This document shows, in pieces, positions 46,031 through 57,379 of a stretch of 64,000 nucleotides of DNA. The DNA comes from Vicugna pacos (Eukaryota > Chordata > Mammalia > Artiodactyla > Camelidae). The notes beneath the pieces were generated by a model. The model was given only the letters and a program-made list of their open reading frames with translations, made no database searches and was not told the DNA's origin. Location of the stretch: the NCBI RefSeq assembly GCF_048564905.1, contig NC_132993.1:10811001-10875000 (forward strand). Reading direction: 5' to 3'. Each line of letters starts with the position of its first letter. Position 1 is the stretch's first letter. The position numbers and the translations under genes are program-made.

Positions 46031-48069
46031 AGAGTCTAGATTTTTTTTTGCTTTATTTAATGAGTGCTGATTATTTTTCTCTAAAAGGCAGTGAATTTCT
46101 TGGCAAATCAGCTGGATCCCTTTGAGGCTTGCTGAGCATTGTTAGGGCAGTTCTGGCGTGGCTGTCACTCTAGGACCTGGGTGGCCCATCTCCCGACGTG
46201 TGACTGCTTCCCCCTGGTGGTGCCAAGTGTATTCTCAGGGTGTCAGCAAAGTCTGTCCACTCTGGCTGCTCAGGAGTCCTGTCTCCCTGGACTGTATGAC
46301 CCCCAGAACCTCCATTCCTCTCACAGCTCCCCAGCAACTGCTCTCTGCCAGGCCTTGGGGGTGCTCTCTCTGGTAGACGTCTACTGTTACCATTTGACCA
46401 AAGACTACAGAGGACTCCATGAAAAATAAATAAATAATAAAGAGGACCCCATGCCATACTGGGAGCTCTGTTTGTGCACAGCTCCTTTCTCCATAGCAGC
46501 TTCCCCTCCCCTACAAAGTCAGCCACATCCACAGCCCTGAACTCGGGTCTCAGCGAGGCCCCTGTGCTCGGCTTGGTCTCCACGCCCTTGTGCTGCCATC
46601 CAGAAACTGTACCAAGGCAGGGACTTGTATGTCTCCGCTTCTCAGTGCTGACAGCCCTCCCCTGCCTGCTGTCCAATATCTGGACACTGCTGCCTTAAGA
46701 CTTTTGTCAGGTTTTATAGTGGCTTCTGTGTGTAGGGCAAGTAAGTAACAACCGTCCATTTTGAAACCTGAAGCCAAATTTCCAAGTTTTTCTTATTATA
46801 ACGATAGAATTATCATAATGCTTTTGCATTTTTAAAGTTCTTGATTCCTATTGTCAAACTGACACCATTATCAGTAGTTTATAAAAGGAACCCTTCGACT
46901 GGGCTCTTTATCAAACTGGATAACTTGAATCATTTTTAAAGTGTTCTTAAACACTTTTTCACAAATATTATTCCTTTCCAAATTTACATGAAAAAAATTT
47001 TTTCTATTCACATTTTCTCATTTCCTACAAAGTTGTTGGTTTTGTTCTTTTCTAAAATCATTATTCTCATCTTTATGGTAAATGCTTAAAATTTGTTTCC
47101 CTAAAGTTATTCCTCAGGAATTTGTTTTAATTTATCCAATGAGTAATTGCTCCCCACAGAGCATATAACATTCTCATATTTTTCATTTAAAAAATCTATA
47201 ACTTGCCATAACTACACACATTCTTTGAAATACATTTTTCATGGCTCGTTTACTCTTCCCTCTGTTCCCAGAGACTGAAATTCTGTGTTGCACCCCCCAA
47301 AGTTTCTCAGCCCTTTTAAGCCTCAGTGAATGGGAGTTGTTCTGCCACACTGGTGAAATTTAAATGAATTAGCTGTCATGTCAAGAGCTCAATAGAATCG
47401 ATGATTGTACTGGATGGAATTTGGCTCTAAAAGTAGATAACATGTGGATAAATATTAAGTCTTTAAGAAAAATTTGTGAATTTTTGCTGCCCTGTGCAGC
47501 AGAATCCACTTAGAAAAAAGAGAGAGAAAGAAATTTGTTTGAATCAAGTTGACTCCAGGGAGCAAACAGCACAGCTGAGTGGATGAAGCACTTTCTCAGC
47601 ATTTTCAGATGAAAGGGGGCTGTTGAGGAGTGATGAGTAGTCTTGGGGCCAGAAATGATAGAAAAGCTTTTCTATTCTTCACAAAGACATGAGTGATAAT
47701 AGGGGAGGCCACAATCTGGATGCCCAGGGGACTGGGAAAGGGAGAAAACAAGGTGAGATTCATGTAACAGAGACAATGACATGTGCCTGCTCGAGAAGAG
47801 AGACCCCCGGTTCCCCCACGCCCAGTGGTTCTTTGGAGTCTGGGATGCAGATGACGTCATATAGGAAGGTGGTATTTCAATGTCTAAAATAAAAAAGAGG
47901 GCTAATATCTAGTATATCTCATCATTGTCTGTCCATCACTCCTTGGCTTCTGCTAAGCACCCTTTAGCCTTGTATTAGATTGCACTGTGGCTTAAGCTAG
48001 CTCCAGGGAACTCCTGTTACATCCTTCCAACCTAATAGATCACCTGCTTCCTGAGTTGGGTCTGTGGTA
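46031..48069. other. Intergenic DNA downstream of TRBV23
   Basis: No gene recognised. A weaker CTCF-like core (minus strand CCACCAGGGGGAA, 46208-46220) has the same orientation as the others. Confidence 0.4.
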
Positions 48070-48108
48070 AGTTTGTGCACTAGAAGGAACTAACATTTCG
48101 GCGCTGTG
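48070..48108 (-). other. TRBV23 recombination signal (23-RSS)
   Basis: Minus strand: heptamer CACAGCG, 23-base spacer, nonamer GCACAAACT. Still recognisable, so the segment could rearrange although its coding part is broken. Confidence 0.8.
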
Positions 48109-48564
48109 GGTTGGCTACCGGCACAGAAATACAGTGCTGAGTCTCCTGGTTCAGAGGACTGGATTTCCAGGCTGCAGGGTGAGTTTGGGGGGCATTCTGC
48201 TGAGAATCGCTTCTTGACTAACTCGATTTGATGAAGAACTCGTTCGTTCTGAAAAGAAATTAGAAACTTCAACTCTTTTTTCTGGATCTGTTGATACCAA
48301 TTTAAAAAAGTATGTCCTTTTGGGGGAATACAATCCATTTTTGCTCTCTGTCCTTTGCTTTACACCAAGTGTCCTGGAGTCTGGGGGACACTGGCATCTA
48401 CAGAGCCTATAAGAGAAGGAAGCAGAAGCTACAGACAAAAAGGGAACCTGACAAGACTTGGGTGTGGGTCTTAGCAAACCCAGAACAAGATTTTTCTTTT
48501 GTGCTTAGGACTCACCTGCTCCCAGAAGACAAAGGGCTACAGAGCAGAGGAACCAGGTGCCCAT
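48109..48564 (-). pseudogene. TRBV23: TRBV23 with premature stop in FR1
   Basis: Exon 1 is 48564-48516 (leader [16 protein letters not shown], donor GTGAG) and exon 2 is 48406-48109 after TCTTATAG. The mature part begins VDASVPQTPGHLV, followed by TAA at 48362-48360 where human TRBV23-1 has Lys (GHLVKGKGQ). The rest stays in the same frame: first Cys in KMDCIPPKGHTF, Trp in LNWYQQIQKKELKFLISF, QNERVLHQ, CPPNSPCSLEIQSSEPGDSALYFCAGSQ. Strong match to human TRBV23-1. Leader, splice sites, promoter decamer and RSS are intact, so a single base change appears to be the only clear defect; it could be allelic or a sequencing error. Confidence 0.92.
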
Positions 48565-48625
48565 GGTGGAAACAATATAGCAAAAGGATGAGGCTTTGAA
48601 ATCCCCATCAACAACCTTCTTGTGT

Positions 48626-48635
48626 TGTCATCACT
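48626..48635 (-). promoter_or_regulatory. TRBV23 CRE-like decamer
   Basis: The minus strand reads AGTGATGACA, nine of ten matches to AGTGAYRTCA, 62 bases upstream of the ATG. Confidence 0.6.
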
Positions 48636-48939
48636 TTGCAGACTCAGTCATAATGAAATTTACCAATGTTTGCATGTTTCATGACTAAATAAATTTCTTC
48701 TTTTGTGAGGTGCTTGTTTGTGTTTTTTATACATTTTTCTATTATTGTTTTTCTCACTAATGTATAGAAAAAAGTATAGTAATTTGTAGATGTCCTTTAT
48801 AAATTCTATACACCAGCCTTTCTTGGATATACAAATATAATATACATCTTGGACATATAAGTGTAGCTATGGATAGAAAAATAGGAATATAATCATATCT
48901 CACTATGGAGCTATTTGTTCACTCTTGCATAGTTCACTT

Positions 48940-49720
48940 TGATGGATTAAATATCTTAAATTTGATAGAGTCATTTCAGTCAATTTGTTCGTTAATGATT
49001 AAGGAGATTAAGAATGATTTTCTTGCCTTGAGAACATGAAAATGTGCCCCTATCCTTAAAGTTTCATGATTTGACTATGTTTATGCTTTGAACACAGCTG
49101 GAATTGATTTTGGCTGTTGTGAGGTAAGTGGCCAGTTTCATCTTTCTTCATACATACAGAACCAATAGTCCCACCCGCATTTGTTGAAAATCTGTTCTTT
49201 GTCTTCTGTGGTACTATCTCTGTGTGTATGTGTACCTGTATAAATAAATCCACGGAAAAAGCCCACAGTTCCTATGCCACACTGTACCTTGATTTCTGTG
49301 GTTTTATAATGACTCTTAACACTTGTTACAGTCCTCCCTCTTCTATCTTCTACTGTAAGAGTGTCCTGGCTACTCACTGCCCTTTGCAGCATCATATAAA
49401 GTTAGATTTAGCCTATCAAGTTCTATCAAAAACATATTGGGAGTTTGATTGAATTCTGTTAAGTATATAAGTCAACTTGGAAAAATGGACATTTTAAAAT
49501 TGTCAAATCTATCCAACCTGTAAATATAGGATCTCTTCACTTATTTAAGCCTTCTCTAATGGTGTTAATAAGGCCATATATATATTCTTCGTTTCATGGA
49601 GGACTTTCACTACTTTTGCTCAATTTATTCCCAAGTATGTATATTTGATATCTTTGTTTGATTTAATTTCCTAAATCTGTTTCTGATATACAGGTGTTTA
49701 TGTTTAGAATATCATTCACA
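48940..49720 (-). mobile_element. Old L1 LINE remnant
   Basis: Reverse L1 phrases include 'gaattgattttggctgttgt', 'catttgttgaaaatctgtt' and 'ggacattttaaaattgtcaa'. Diverged and 5'/3' incomplete. Confidence 0.6.
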
Positions 49721-51164
49721 TCTGTGTATACATGTGAATAATATATATAGCTTTATATATGTATATATATATTTATATATCTATATCCCATGAAATATAC
49801 CTGGTTGGGAACAGTATTTGTGTGTCTCATCACTCTCCTCTTTCCAACGCCTTTTATTTCTTCCACATCCTCAGAGTCTCCTCTGGCGTCAGCCATTGGT
49901 AGACAGACCCACACTCCTTTCACAGAGGCTTCCCACTGCCTGCTTTGGTGGTTCATCAGAAGCTCACCTCTGCCTCATGTATTTCTAAAGATGTCCTGAA
50001 GAAACTACAATGTAAAATCTCTTACTGTCCAGAATAAGCTAATATATGACCCTTCCCCTATTCCTACAAGTTACCCAAGAAGTGTTTGTGGCTTTTTCTG
50101 CTTTGATCACCTTTACTTTTTTCATTTTCTTATAAATATCAACATTAGACAACCCAAAGCTCACACTTGCTCTTAATTCCCTTTTTTTTAAAGGTTTTAT
50201 ACCTTGATCAATCCTTACATAGTCCATTTCTGCCTTCTTTTATCTCCTTAAAGAACTGCAATACCATAATCTATGTTTCCAAGTATTTTATCTCAACCTA
50301 AATCTATATTTTGGGTGGACTTTTCTGGCCCCAAAGTTTAATTCTTGATATGCTGAGTTCTACAGAACCTGTACCTCTAGCCAGGCTCTATTCACATCTG
50401 TATGTACAACTGCCTACTTCCAATTTTTATCTTATTATCCAATAAATAATTCAAACTCTACTATCCAAATGGGAAATGCTACTGATAACATGAAGTTGTG
50501 CCTTTATAAGGAACCAAAGTCATCTAGAGACCATTGAAAAATTGTATTGATCGCCTGTCTGCTGGTGACAACTGAGTATTTCTCTCACGTTTCAGTTCCA
50601 TCTTTTGAGCATTAGCCCACAAGAGATTTCTATACTCACATCCATGAAACCAGAAAGTCACCTTGTTCAGAAACTCCATTCCATCAACTCTCTCAAATTT
50701 GTTCAGTTGGATAAAATTCATATCAGTTGATCATGTACTTTCTCATCTTTCAATTTTGCCAAATGTGACTCTCTTTAATATGAATGTTCTACACGCAATG
50801 ACATCCATCTGGTGAAGCTCACATTCTCTTAGCTTCATCTGATCCACCACCAGGCAGAACTGTCATATCTTCCCCAGAGCAACCAAAGAGCTTCTGATTG
50901 CAGTGTTATATTGTATCGTGTTGCGATATATGAAATTACAATGTATTAAATTATATTCAAATTGATTATAATTACTTTCTTACTAGACTAGTAGCTCCTT
51001 GGAGAACGAATCTGTTTTCTATTTAATTTTTTATCCTTTATATCTGGAAAAGTGGCGGGACACAGGGAAATGTCAAGGAAAAATATAGGTGAATGTATAA
51101 GGAGCGATTAAAAGACCGAGGCCCCAAAGTGCTGAAATGTATCTTCTGGGTCTATTCTCCTGTG
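49721..51164. other. AT-rich intergenic DNA
   Basis: TA-rich simple sequence at about 49735-49790, then unique-looking DNA. No gene recognised. Confidence 0.4.
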
Positions 51165-51606
51165 TTTTTTTTTTTTTTTAATTTTTTTTTGAAGTGTAGT
51201 TGATTTACAATGTTAGTTTCAGGTGTACAGCAAAGTGATTCAGTTATACATATACATACATATGTGTATGTATAAATATAAATATGTATAGTTTCTTTTC
51301 AGATTCTTTTCCACTATAGCTTATTACAAGAAATTGAATGTAGTTCCCTATGCTATGCAGTAGGTTCTTGTTTATTTTATATATAATAATGTGGTGTCTG
51401 TTAACCCTCAACCCCTAATTCATCCCTCCCCACCCTTTCCCCTTTGATAACCATAGTTTGCTTTCTATGTCTGTGAGTCTGTCTTTGGTTTGTAAATAGA
51501 ATTTGTATTTTTTTTTTTAGATTCCACATGTAAGTGATATCATATGACATTTGTCTTTCTCTGTCTGACTTACTTCACTCAATACGATCATCTCTAGGTC
51601 CATGAG
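51165..51606 (-). mobile_element. L1 LINE 3' end
   Basis: Reverse L1 tail: T-runs at the start, 'gtagttgatttacaatgtta', 'ttattacaagaaattgaatg', 'gatatcatatgacatttgtc' and 'cgatcatctctaggtccatg'. It ends about 100 bases beyond the TRBV22 RSS, so it inserted very close to the gene. Confidence 0.85.
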
Positions 51607-51706
51607 TCATTGACTCAGAATGCATAGTGCAGGGAAGCATGCTGAGCAGAGGGACATTTAAAACGTTTTAGGTAGAGGCTGTAGTGGAGGCCGCAGGGCT
51701 GGAGCG

Positions 51707-51745
51707 GGTTTGTGCACTGATGGGCGGTGGCCGTGTTCCACCGTG
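51707..51745 (-). other. TRBV22 recombination signal (23-RSS)
   Basis: Minus strand: heptamer CACGGTG (one change from consensus, at position 4), 23-base spacer, nonamer GCACAAACC. The critical CAC is kept. Confidence 0.82.
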
Positions 51746-52215
51746 GTGCGCTGCCAGAACAGACGTACAAGGCTGTTTGGTTGATGTGGGCCAGCTTCAC
51801 AGTGAGAGGAAACAGTCCTTTCTCCTCTCGAGAGACACTGTAGCCTTCAGATATGTCTCCTTTCTGAACATCCTTTTCAACCGTTGAGTAATAAATCAGC
51901 CTCAGACCTGGCCCCGGGTCCTGCCGGTACCAGTACATGGCATTGTATCTCAGACTCTGTTTGCACTCCAGGGTCACATCCCATCCAGCTTCAGCAAGCA
52001 GGAATCTCCTCTGGTAGATTTCAGCATCCGTGGGTCCTGTACAGTAAAGATACAGAGGCTGGGGATAACGCCCAGAGGGGAGCCCGACAATGTAGTGAGA
52101 AGAGAGTGTCAGAGTGAGGGTCTGCACATCCAGGGTAGAATTGTACTGAGTGCGTGTTGGGCTCACCTGCACCCAGGAGACAGAGGGCCACGTAGCACAG
52201 GGCCCAGCTGCACAT
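51746..52215 (-). CDS. TRBV22: T-cell receptor beta variable gene TRBV22
   Basis: V gene for the TCR beta chain. Exon 1 is 52215-52167 (leader [16 protein letters not shown], donor GTGAGC) and exon 2 is 52036-51746 after TACTGTACAG. The mature part begins [17 protein letters not shown]. The first Cys is in [13 protein letters not shown], Trp in [18 protein letters not shown], then [20 protein letters not shown] and the end LYVCSGSA. Human TRBV22-1 shares [29 protein letters not shown] and CSGSA but is a pseudogene and lacks the first Cys (TLEWKRN). Here the Cys is present and the frame is open, so this gene is predicted functional. The heptamer has one variant base. Confidence 0.94.
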
Positions 52216-52789
52216 GGCAAGGGCTGGCTCTTTGTGAAGCTCCAGACACAGAGTCTGAGAGAGGCCAAGGGAAGGGGCTGGGATCTCGGGCTCCCCCTGG
52301 CTCAAGACGCAGAATTTGTCATTGCTATAAGGTGACTGTCACAGCTGATTTTGCAGATGGAGAAATAAGACTAAGAGAGATCAAGACATTTGTATCATCT
52401 CTTCTGCCTTATGGAGCACTTTATATCCCTTCTAAATGGACAGGTGCCCACATGGTGAGAAGATTGAATCCCCCATTTCCTGGTCAGAGCCACACTCAGA
52501 GGGTCACGTGCCTGTGTACTTGCTGTGATGAAAACTAGGAAATACCTACAATTTTCAGTCTATTGCCTGCCCATCGACTGCTGTTTCCCACCAATACTGT
52601 TAGTGGGGAAACTCCAAACACAAGAAGAGATTCAGATGTTGTGCTGTAAGATGGGGTCAGTGTTCTCCATCCTCTGCATTTGTAATAAATAACTGACATA
52701 GAAGAGATGGAGTAGAGACGACTGCAGTCAATAGCAAAGATCCCTATACCCACCCTCCCCCAGTGGCGGCGGATTAGAGCGGGGAATTG

Positions 52790-53005
52790 GGAGGCAACCT
52801 GGGCTTGAGTCCTGGCCCTGCCGGTTAGCAGCTGTGTAACCCTGAGCAAGTCCCTTAACCTCCCTTTGATTTGATTTTCTCATCTGTAAAATGGGTAGAA
52901 TGAGCATCTACTTCAAAACTTGTGAATATCATATAAAGAATTAAGAAGGGTTCTTAACACAGAATAAGCACCGTCTTTGTGTTTGCTATGATTATTTTCT
53001 GGAGC
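52790..53005. mobile_element. MIR SINE
   Basis: A well-preserved MIR: 'ggcttgagtcctggccctgc', 'gagcaagtcccttaacctcc' and 'ctcatctgtaaaatgggtag' in the expected order. Confidence 0.85.
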
Positions 53006-53325
53006 TGTTATCTGATCCACAAGATTTAGGAAGTTAATACCATGTCAAGGAAACTCAGACATTTATTGACATAGGATTGTGCAAGATAGCAAAAATATTA
53101 TTCCCAGTGCTGAGCTGAAATGTATATAGTGAGTATACATTCATTGCAGAATATCATTTATTCGCGAGAATCTTAGATAAACAAAAATGTGATCATAGAT
53201 TAATTATTTCTTATCAAATGTTATTTTGGTAGACAAATGTTTGCTTTATTTTTATTTCTGGGGTCATCTGTAAGAAAAGATACTTTTATGATGAAACTTG
53301 GTTGGAAACTGATGATTCACTGTTG

Positions 53326-53339
53326 CTGCCACCATCTAG
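53326..53339 (-). promoter_or_regulatory. CTCF-like motif upstream of TRBV22
   Basis: The minus strand reads CTAGATGGTGGCAG, a good match to the CTCF core variant with GGTGGCAG, about 1.1 kb upstream of the TRBV22 ATG, in the gene's orientation. Confidence 0.5.
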
Positions 53340-53509
53340 AATAAAGGCGTGTGTGAAACAGAGACCGAGACCAGAGAGAAAAGGGGAAAGGAAATGATAG
53401 AATGATTTAGAATGGGAATCATTAGAGAGTGCAGCCACAGGGTAGAACTCTGAGAAACAATGCCAGCCGACAGCTCTCTTCCAACCAGCGGGCCCAGTCT
53501 TGAGGTTCT

Positions 53510-54110
53510 CACTCTACCAAGTTGAGGACCGCATTCCTCACACTTGGACTCCTTTGGCATTTTGGTAAATCCTAGAAACCCCTTCTCAGAAAAAGCGTTT
53601 TAAACTCAAAATAGAACACGTAGTATTACAAAGGAAACCAATTATTTTGAAGTGCAGTTACCAAGACATTTTAAATAAAACGTATAACATATTAATACAT
53701 AAACATCTTTAAAGTTCATTTAATAAAATATATCCTGGTGATTCTGAAAACTGCCATGATTTCCAAGTAGCAAGTGATGAGAGTAATGATATTTACTCTG
53801 TAATGTGATATGAAAATATCTGGGACTTCAATATCAACTGTAATGTGCTGATAACCAAATGGACTGATATGCAAATGTATTTATGCAAATATCTGGGATT
53901 TCTATTATTGATTTTGTCACAGGTTCTACTAACACTGCTACGTTTTATTCACGACAGCTATTATGAACTAAATGCTGTAGTTTAGTTAGAGATTAGTGAA
54001 AATAAAGATACATTTTTTCCACTCAAATTTATGGATTCCTGAATTCTATTATTGCACCCCTTGGAAGTCCATGGGTCCCAAGTTAAAAATTTCTGCTTTA
54101 GAAGAGAATG
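53510..54110. mobile_element. Ancient MER-type interspersed repeat
   Basis: Phrases such as 'acttggactcctttggca', 'ttacaaaggaaaccaattat', 'ctgtaatgtgatatgaaaat' and 'ttggaagtccatgggtccca' recall an old mammalian DNA-transposon-type repeat. I am not certain of its family name. Confidence 0.5.
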
Positions 54111-55119
54111 TTCTTGGTACTGAAATCCATGAACAGAAAGGATTAGGAAGTCGATGTATCCTCAAATATTTTGCCTCAGATTTGTTAAAGGTGTCCTGAT
54201 TTAAAAAAAAACTCTTTTTAGACTGATTTACAGACCTAAATTATGACAGTAACAGGACTTACTATGATTGTATTCCAGTCCTGGAAATGTGATTTAATAT
54301 CTGTATCCATCTTTCTATACACCATCTTTACCATCAGTTACTTTCACCATCTCTGTTGTCCATATCATCTTTGTTACTAAGATGTACGTGCGACTCTCGA
54401 GGGGCACTACTGGGATAGAAAGTGGCAGGGACACGACGTGGCAGAGATACACTTGTGTGAAAGAATGAGGCTTGTGCTGAGAAACCCTGTAATCAGAAAC
54501 AGCATCCCCCAAATGGAACAGTAAGAATATTGACAGAGACTATACGTTAAAACCATCCCCTACAACGATGGTGTGTGTGCTATTTCTGAGACACTTCAGA
54601 TCCCAGTGAATAGTTACATGTGTGCTATTCTCATTGATGGAATTTTAGACAATTCTAGTGGATTCAAGATCTTCACTGCATTCATTGTTAAGGAGAGTCA
54701 TGTTTCAGAGGTAGCTCGAGGAGTAAATAATGAAAAAGGTTATGTTGTTAAGCACTGTTTTCTGTATTGCAAAATATTTCACAGCCTGCACCCTTTCCAT
54801 GCCTCTAATGCAATAATTTCATATCTGGAATGCTTGTATATTTTCAGAAATAACCCTGAAAGGATAAACCAAAAATCAATAATAAAAAAAAAATTACCCA
54901 GAAAGGGAAGGAGCAAATAGGGTAGAAGAAAGAAGCCAAACAAAGAGCAAGAATGACATTTTCATCCAAATATGTTGCTAACCATATTAAATACAAGCAC
55001 TCAAAATGACCCAGTCAAAATGAGGAGATTTTCAATCTGGATACTGAAAACTAAGGGACAGCAGATTTATTTGATAGCAGAGTAAGGAGAAAGATGACTG
55101 TCTTGTAGGGCTAGAAACC
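54111..55119. other. Intergenic DNA with possible plus-strand L1 piece
   Basis: No gene. About 54870-55110 ('gttgctaaccatattaaata', 'gattttcaatctggatac') may be an L1 fragment in plus orientation, next to the edge of the TRBV21 duplication. Confidence 0.35.
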
Positions 55120-56306
55120 TGATGAAATGGCCCACAAGAGGAACAAGAAGAGCACTTGCAGATTGACCAGCAGAGCTGTGACGCTGAAATTCATCTCTGT
55201 AAGTCATGTGCTTCACTGTCAAATAACCCTCTTTGGTATTTTTAACTCAAAGGTTTACTTTCATAAGGAAACAGTGAGACTTCTTAAAGTGCACACTGCC
55301 AAAGTTTCATAACTTTTTCAACATGTTTGAATTGTCTATTTTACTTCAACACAGAGCAGTACTAACAGTTGGTCACACAGGTAGTAAGGCCAGTGGTGTG
55401 ACCCAGGTGTGGTTGCTGGTGAACACTTTTTCTGGAGAAGGTATTTTTCTGTGAGATACTGAGGCTCAGACATCAGCTGAGAAATGCAAAGACTAAATTG
55501 AAGTGGACTAATGTGAAGTCTTGGCAGAAAATACTTTAAATAAATACATTCTTTATGAGTATTAAAATAAAATCATAATACATTTTTAAAATCCAAAAAG
55601 TACAAGACATGTATGATAAAACTACAAAGCAATGTTGAGAGATGTTAAAGACCTTGACAGAGCAGCATGAGGACACTATTAGGGGAGAGGGAAATGTTCT
55701 GGGTCTTGATTGTCATGCTAGTTACATGAGTGTAAAAGTCTGCGAAAAGTATTGAAATATATACTTAAAAAATGGTGCATTTAATTGTGGGCAGGTTATG
55801 CTTGAAGGTTGCTTGAAACCACAGACAACCCCAGCGTTTGGGAGAGAGGGGGTTGCAGAGCGCCCTCAGCTGCTCTGGCAGGGACAGCTGTGACAAGCAG
55901 TCATGAACCCACAGGAGAGTCTGGGTCGGGATCTTGAATTGTGCCGGGCCAGGGGATGAGGGTCCCCAGGAGAGAAAGTTCACCTGCCAATCATCGAACT
56001 TCCTGAAGGCACAGCTTTGTGAGGTGAAAACCACACAGTTACATTTCTCATAGAGACTGTTAGAAACCCATCAGGCTCATACCCCGTGTCTTTCCCCTGC
56101 CTGACGCCCTGCACGCTGGGGCATCTGAGCCCCTTTACCGCTTCCTCCCCCTTCCCTGGCTTTCTGTGCCATCAGCTGTTCTAACATCCCTTCCTGCTCA
56201 CCCACAGTTGCCATGTACCAGCTTCTCCTTCTGTCTTTCAAGTTGCGTTTCTGTTACTCCCCTCCCACCTCATACACCACTGATTTCCTGAGCTGGGCCC
56301 ACGATG

Positions 56307-56344
56307 AGTTTGTGTTCTAAGAAGAGCCAGCGTTCAGCACTGTG
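56307..56344 (-). other. TRBV21 copy B recombination signal
   Basis: Minus strand: heptamer CACAGTG, 22-base spacer, nonamer ACACAAACT. The one-base-short spacer gives the best nonamer match. Confidence 0.8.
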
Positions 56345-56803
56345 GATTTACTGCTGGCACAGAAGTACCGCGCTGAGTCCCCTGGCTGAGTGGAGTTGAT
56401 TTCCAGGCTGCAGGGTGAGTTTTTGGGACATTTATGTGAAAATTGCTGTTCAAACCCTTCTGTCTTTTGTATGATATGTTCATTCTGTAAGTAAACCAAA
56501 AACTCGAACGCTCCTTCCAGCTTCTTACGATACCAGTAAACATAATTATGTCCTTTTATGGGGACACAGTGCATCTTTGCTCTCTGCTCCTTTCCTCTGA
56601 CCAGATGTCCAGGACTCTGGGTGACCCCCGTGTCCATGGAGCCTGCGGGGGAAAGAGACAGAAAGTGGAGACAAAGCCCAGGAGGAGCCTGATTCTGCAG
56701 CCACAGGAGAAAGTCCCGGATCTGGAATCTGACAAGTTCACAGCAGGAACTCACCTGCTCCCCAGAACAAAAGGGCCACACAGCAGAGGAGACTGAAGCA
56801 CAT
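56345..56803 (-). CDS. TRBV21: T-cell receptor beta variable gene TRBV21, copy B
   Basis: V gene for the TCR beta chain. Exon 1 is 56803-56755 (leader MCFSLLCCVALLFWGA, donor GTGAG) and exon 2 is 56642-56345 after CCCCCGCAG. The mature part begins MDTGVTQSPGHLVRGKEQ. The first Cys is in AKMHCVPIKGHNYV, Trp in YWYRKKLEGAFEFLVYL, then QNEHIIQKTEGFEQQFSHKC and the end ARYFCASSK. The CVPIK.H.YVYWYRKKLE block identifies human TRBV21-1, itself a pseudogene. No defect seen; predicted functional. It differs from copy A almost only from CDR2 through FR3 and is one codon shorter there. Confidence 0.94.
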
Positions 56804-56895
56804 GGCTGGCTCCGGGGAAAAGCAGGGCAGGTGGCTTTTTGTCTAAGTCTCCTCATCCCCCGTCAGCGACGTCTTGGTGACGTGGTCCCTTCCCA

Positions 56896-56905
56896 TGTCA
56901 TCACA
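56896..56905 (-). promoter_or_regulatory. TRBV21 copy B CRE-like decamer
   Basis: The minus strand reads TGTGATGACA, eight of ten matches to AGTGAYRTCA, 93 bases upstream of the ATG. A TGACGTGG element lies close by. Confidence 0.5.
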
Positions 56906-57379
56906 GTCCCCGTGGAGAGGAAACTAAACACTTTATAGGCTGGAGGGCAGGGAGGGCTGGTGATTCAACTAGTGTGGCTTTCAAACCGCTTTTATTGACT
57001 TTTTCCTGCTTGTTCATTTTTCAGAAAATAAAGCCACTTACAGATCTTTAATTTATTTGCTTTTTTAACTTGTCAATTTCCCTCCTCTCCTCCACTCTTG
57101 CTTCTCAGGCAATGAACCATACAGCTTGGTGTATGTCAGTCATAACTTCCCCTGCACTTACAACTCAGATAGAAGCTGCTTCAAATTTTAAAAACTGCAT
57201 GTTGAAGTATACAAAATAATATTTACGATGAGTATACAATGCGTCTAGGGAAACAGCAAAATCAATGATCTTGCCTGAAACCGTCAATTTAGGAAACAGA
57301 TGATCACTGAGAAATTTTCAGCCGCTGTGTTATTTTTCTAGATTTCATTGTTCTTTCTCTACCACGTCCAGGTAACCAT

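Noticed and set aside
46139-46676. Open frames on both strands near 46.1-46.7 kb
   Set aside because: No splice signals, homology or V-like motifs; likely chance in GC-richer DNA.
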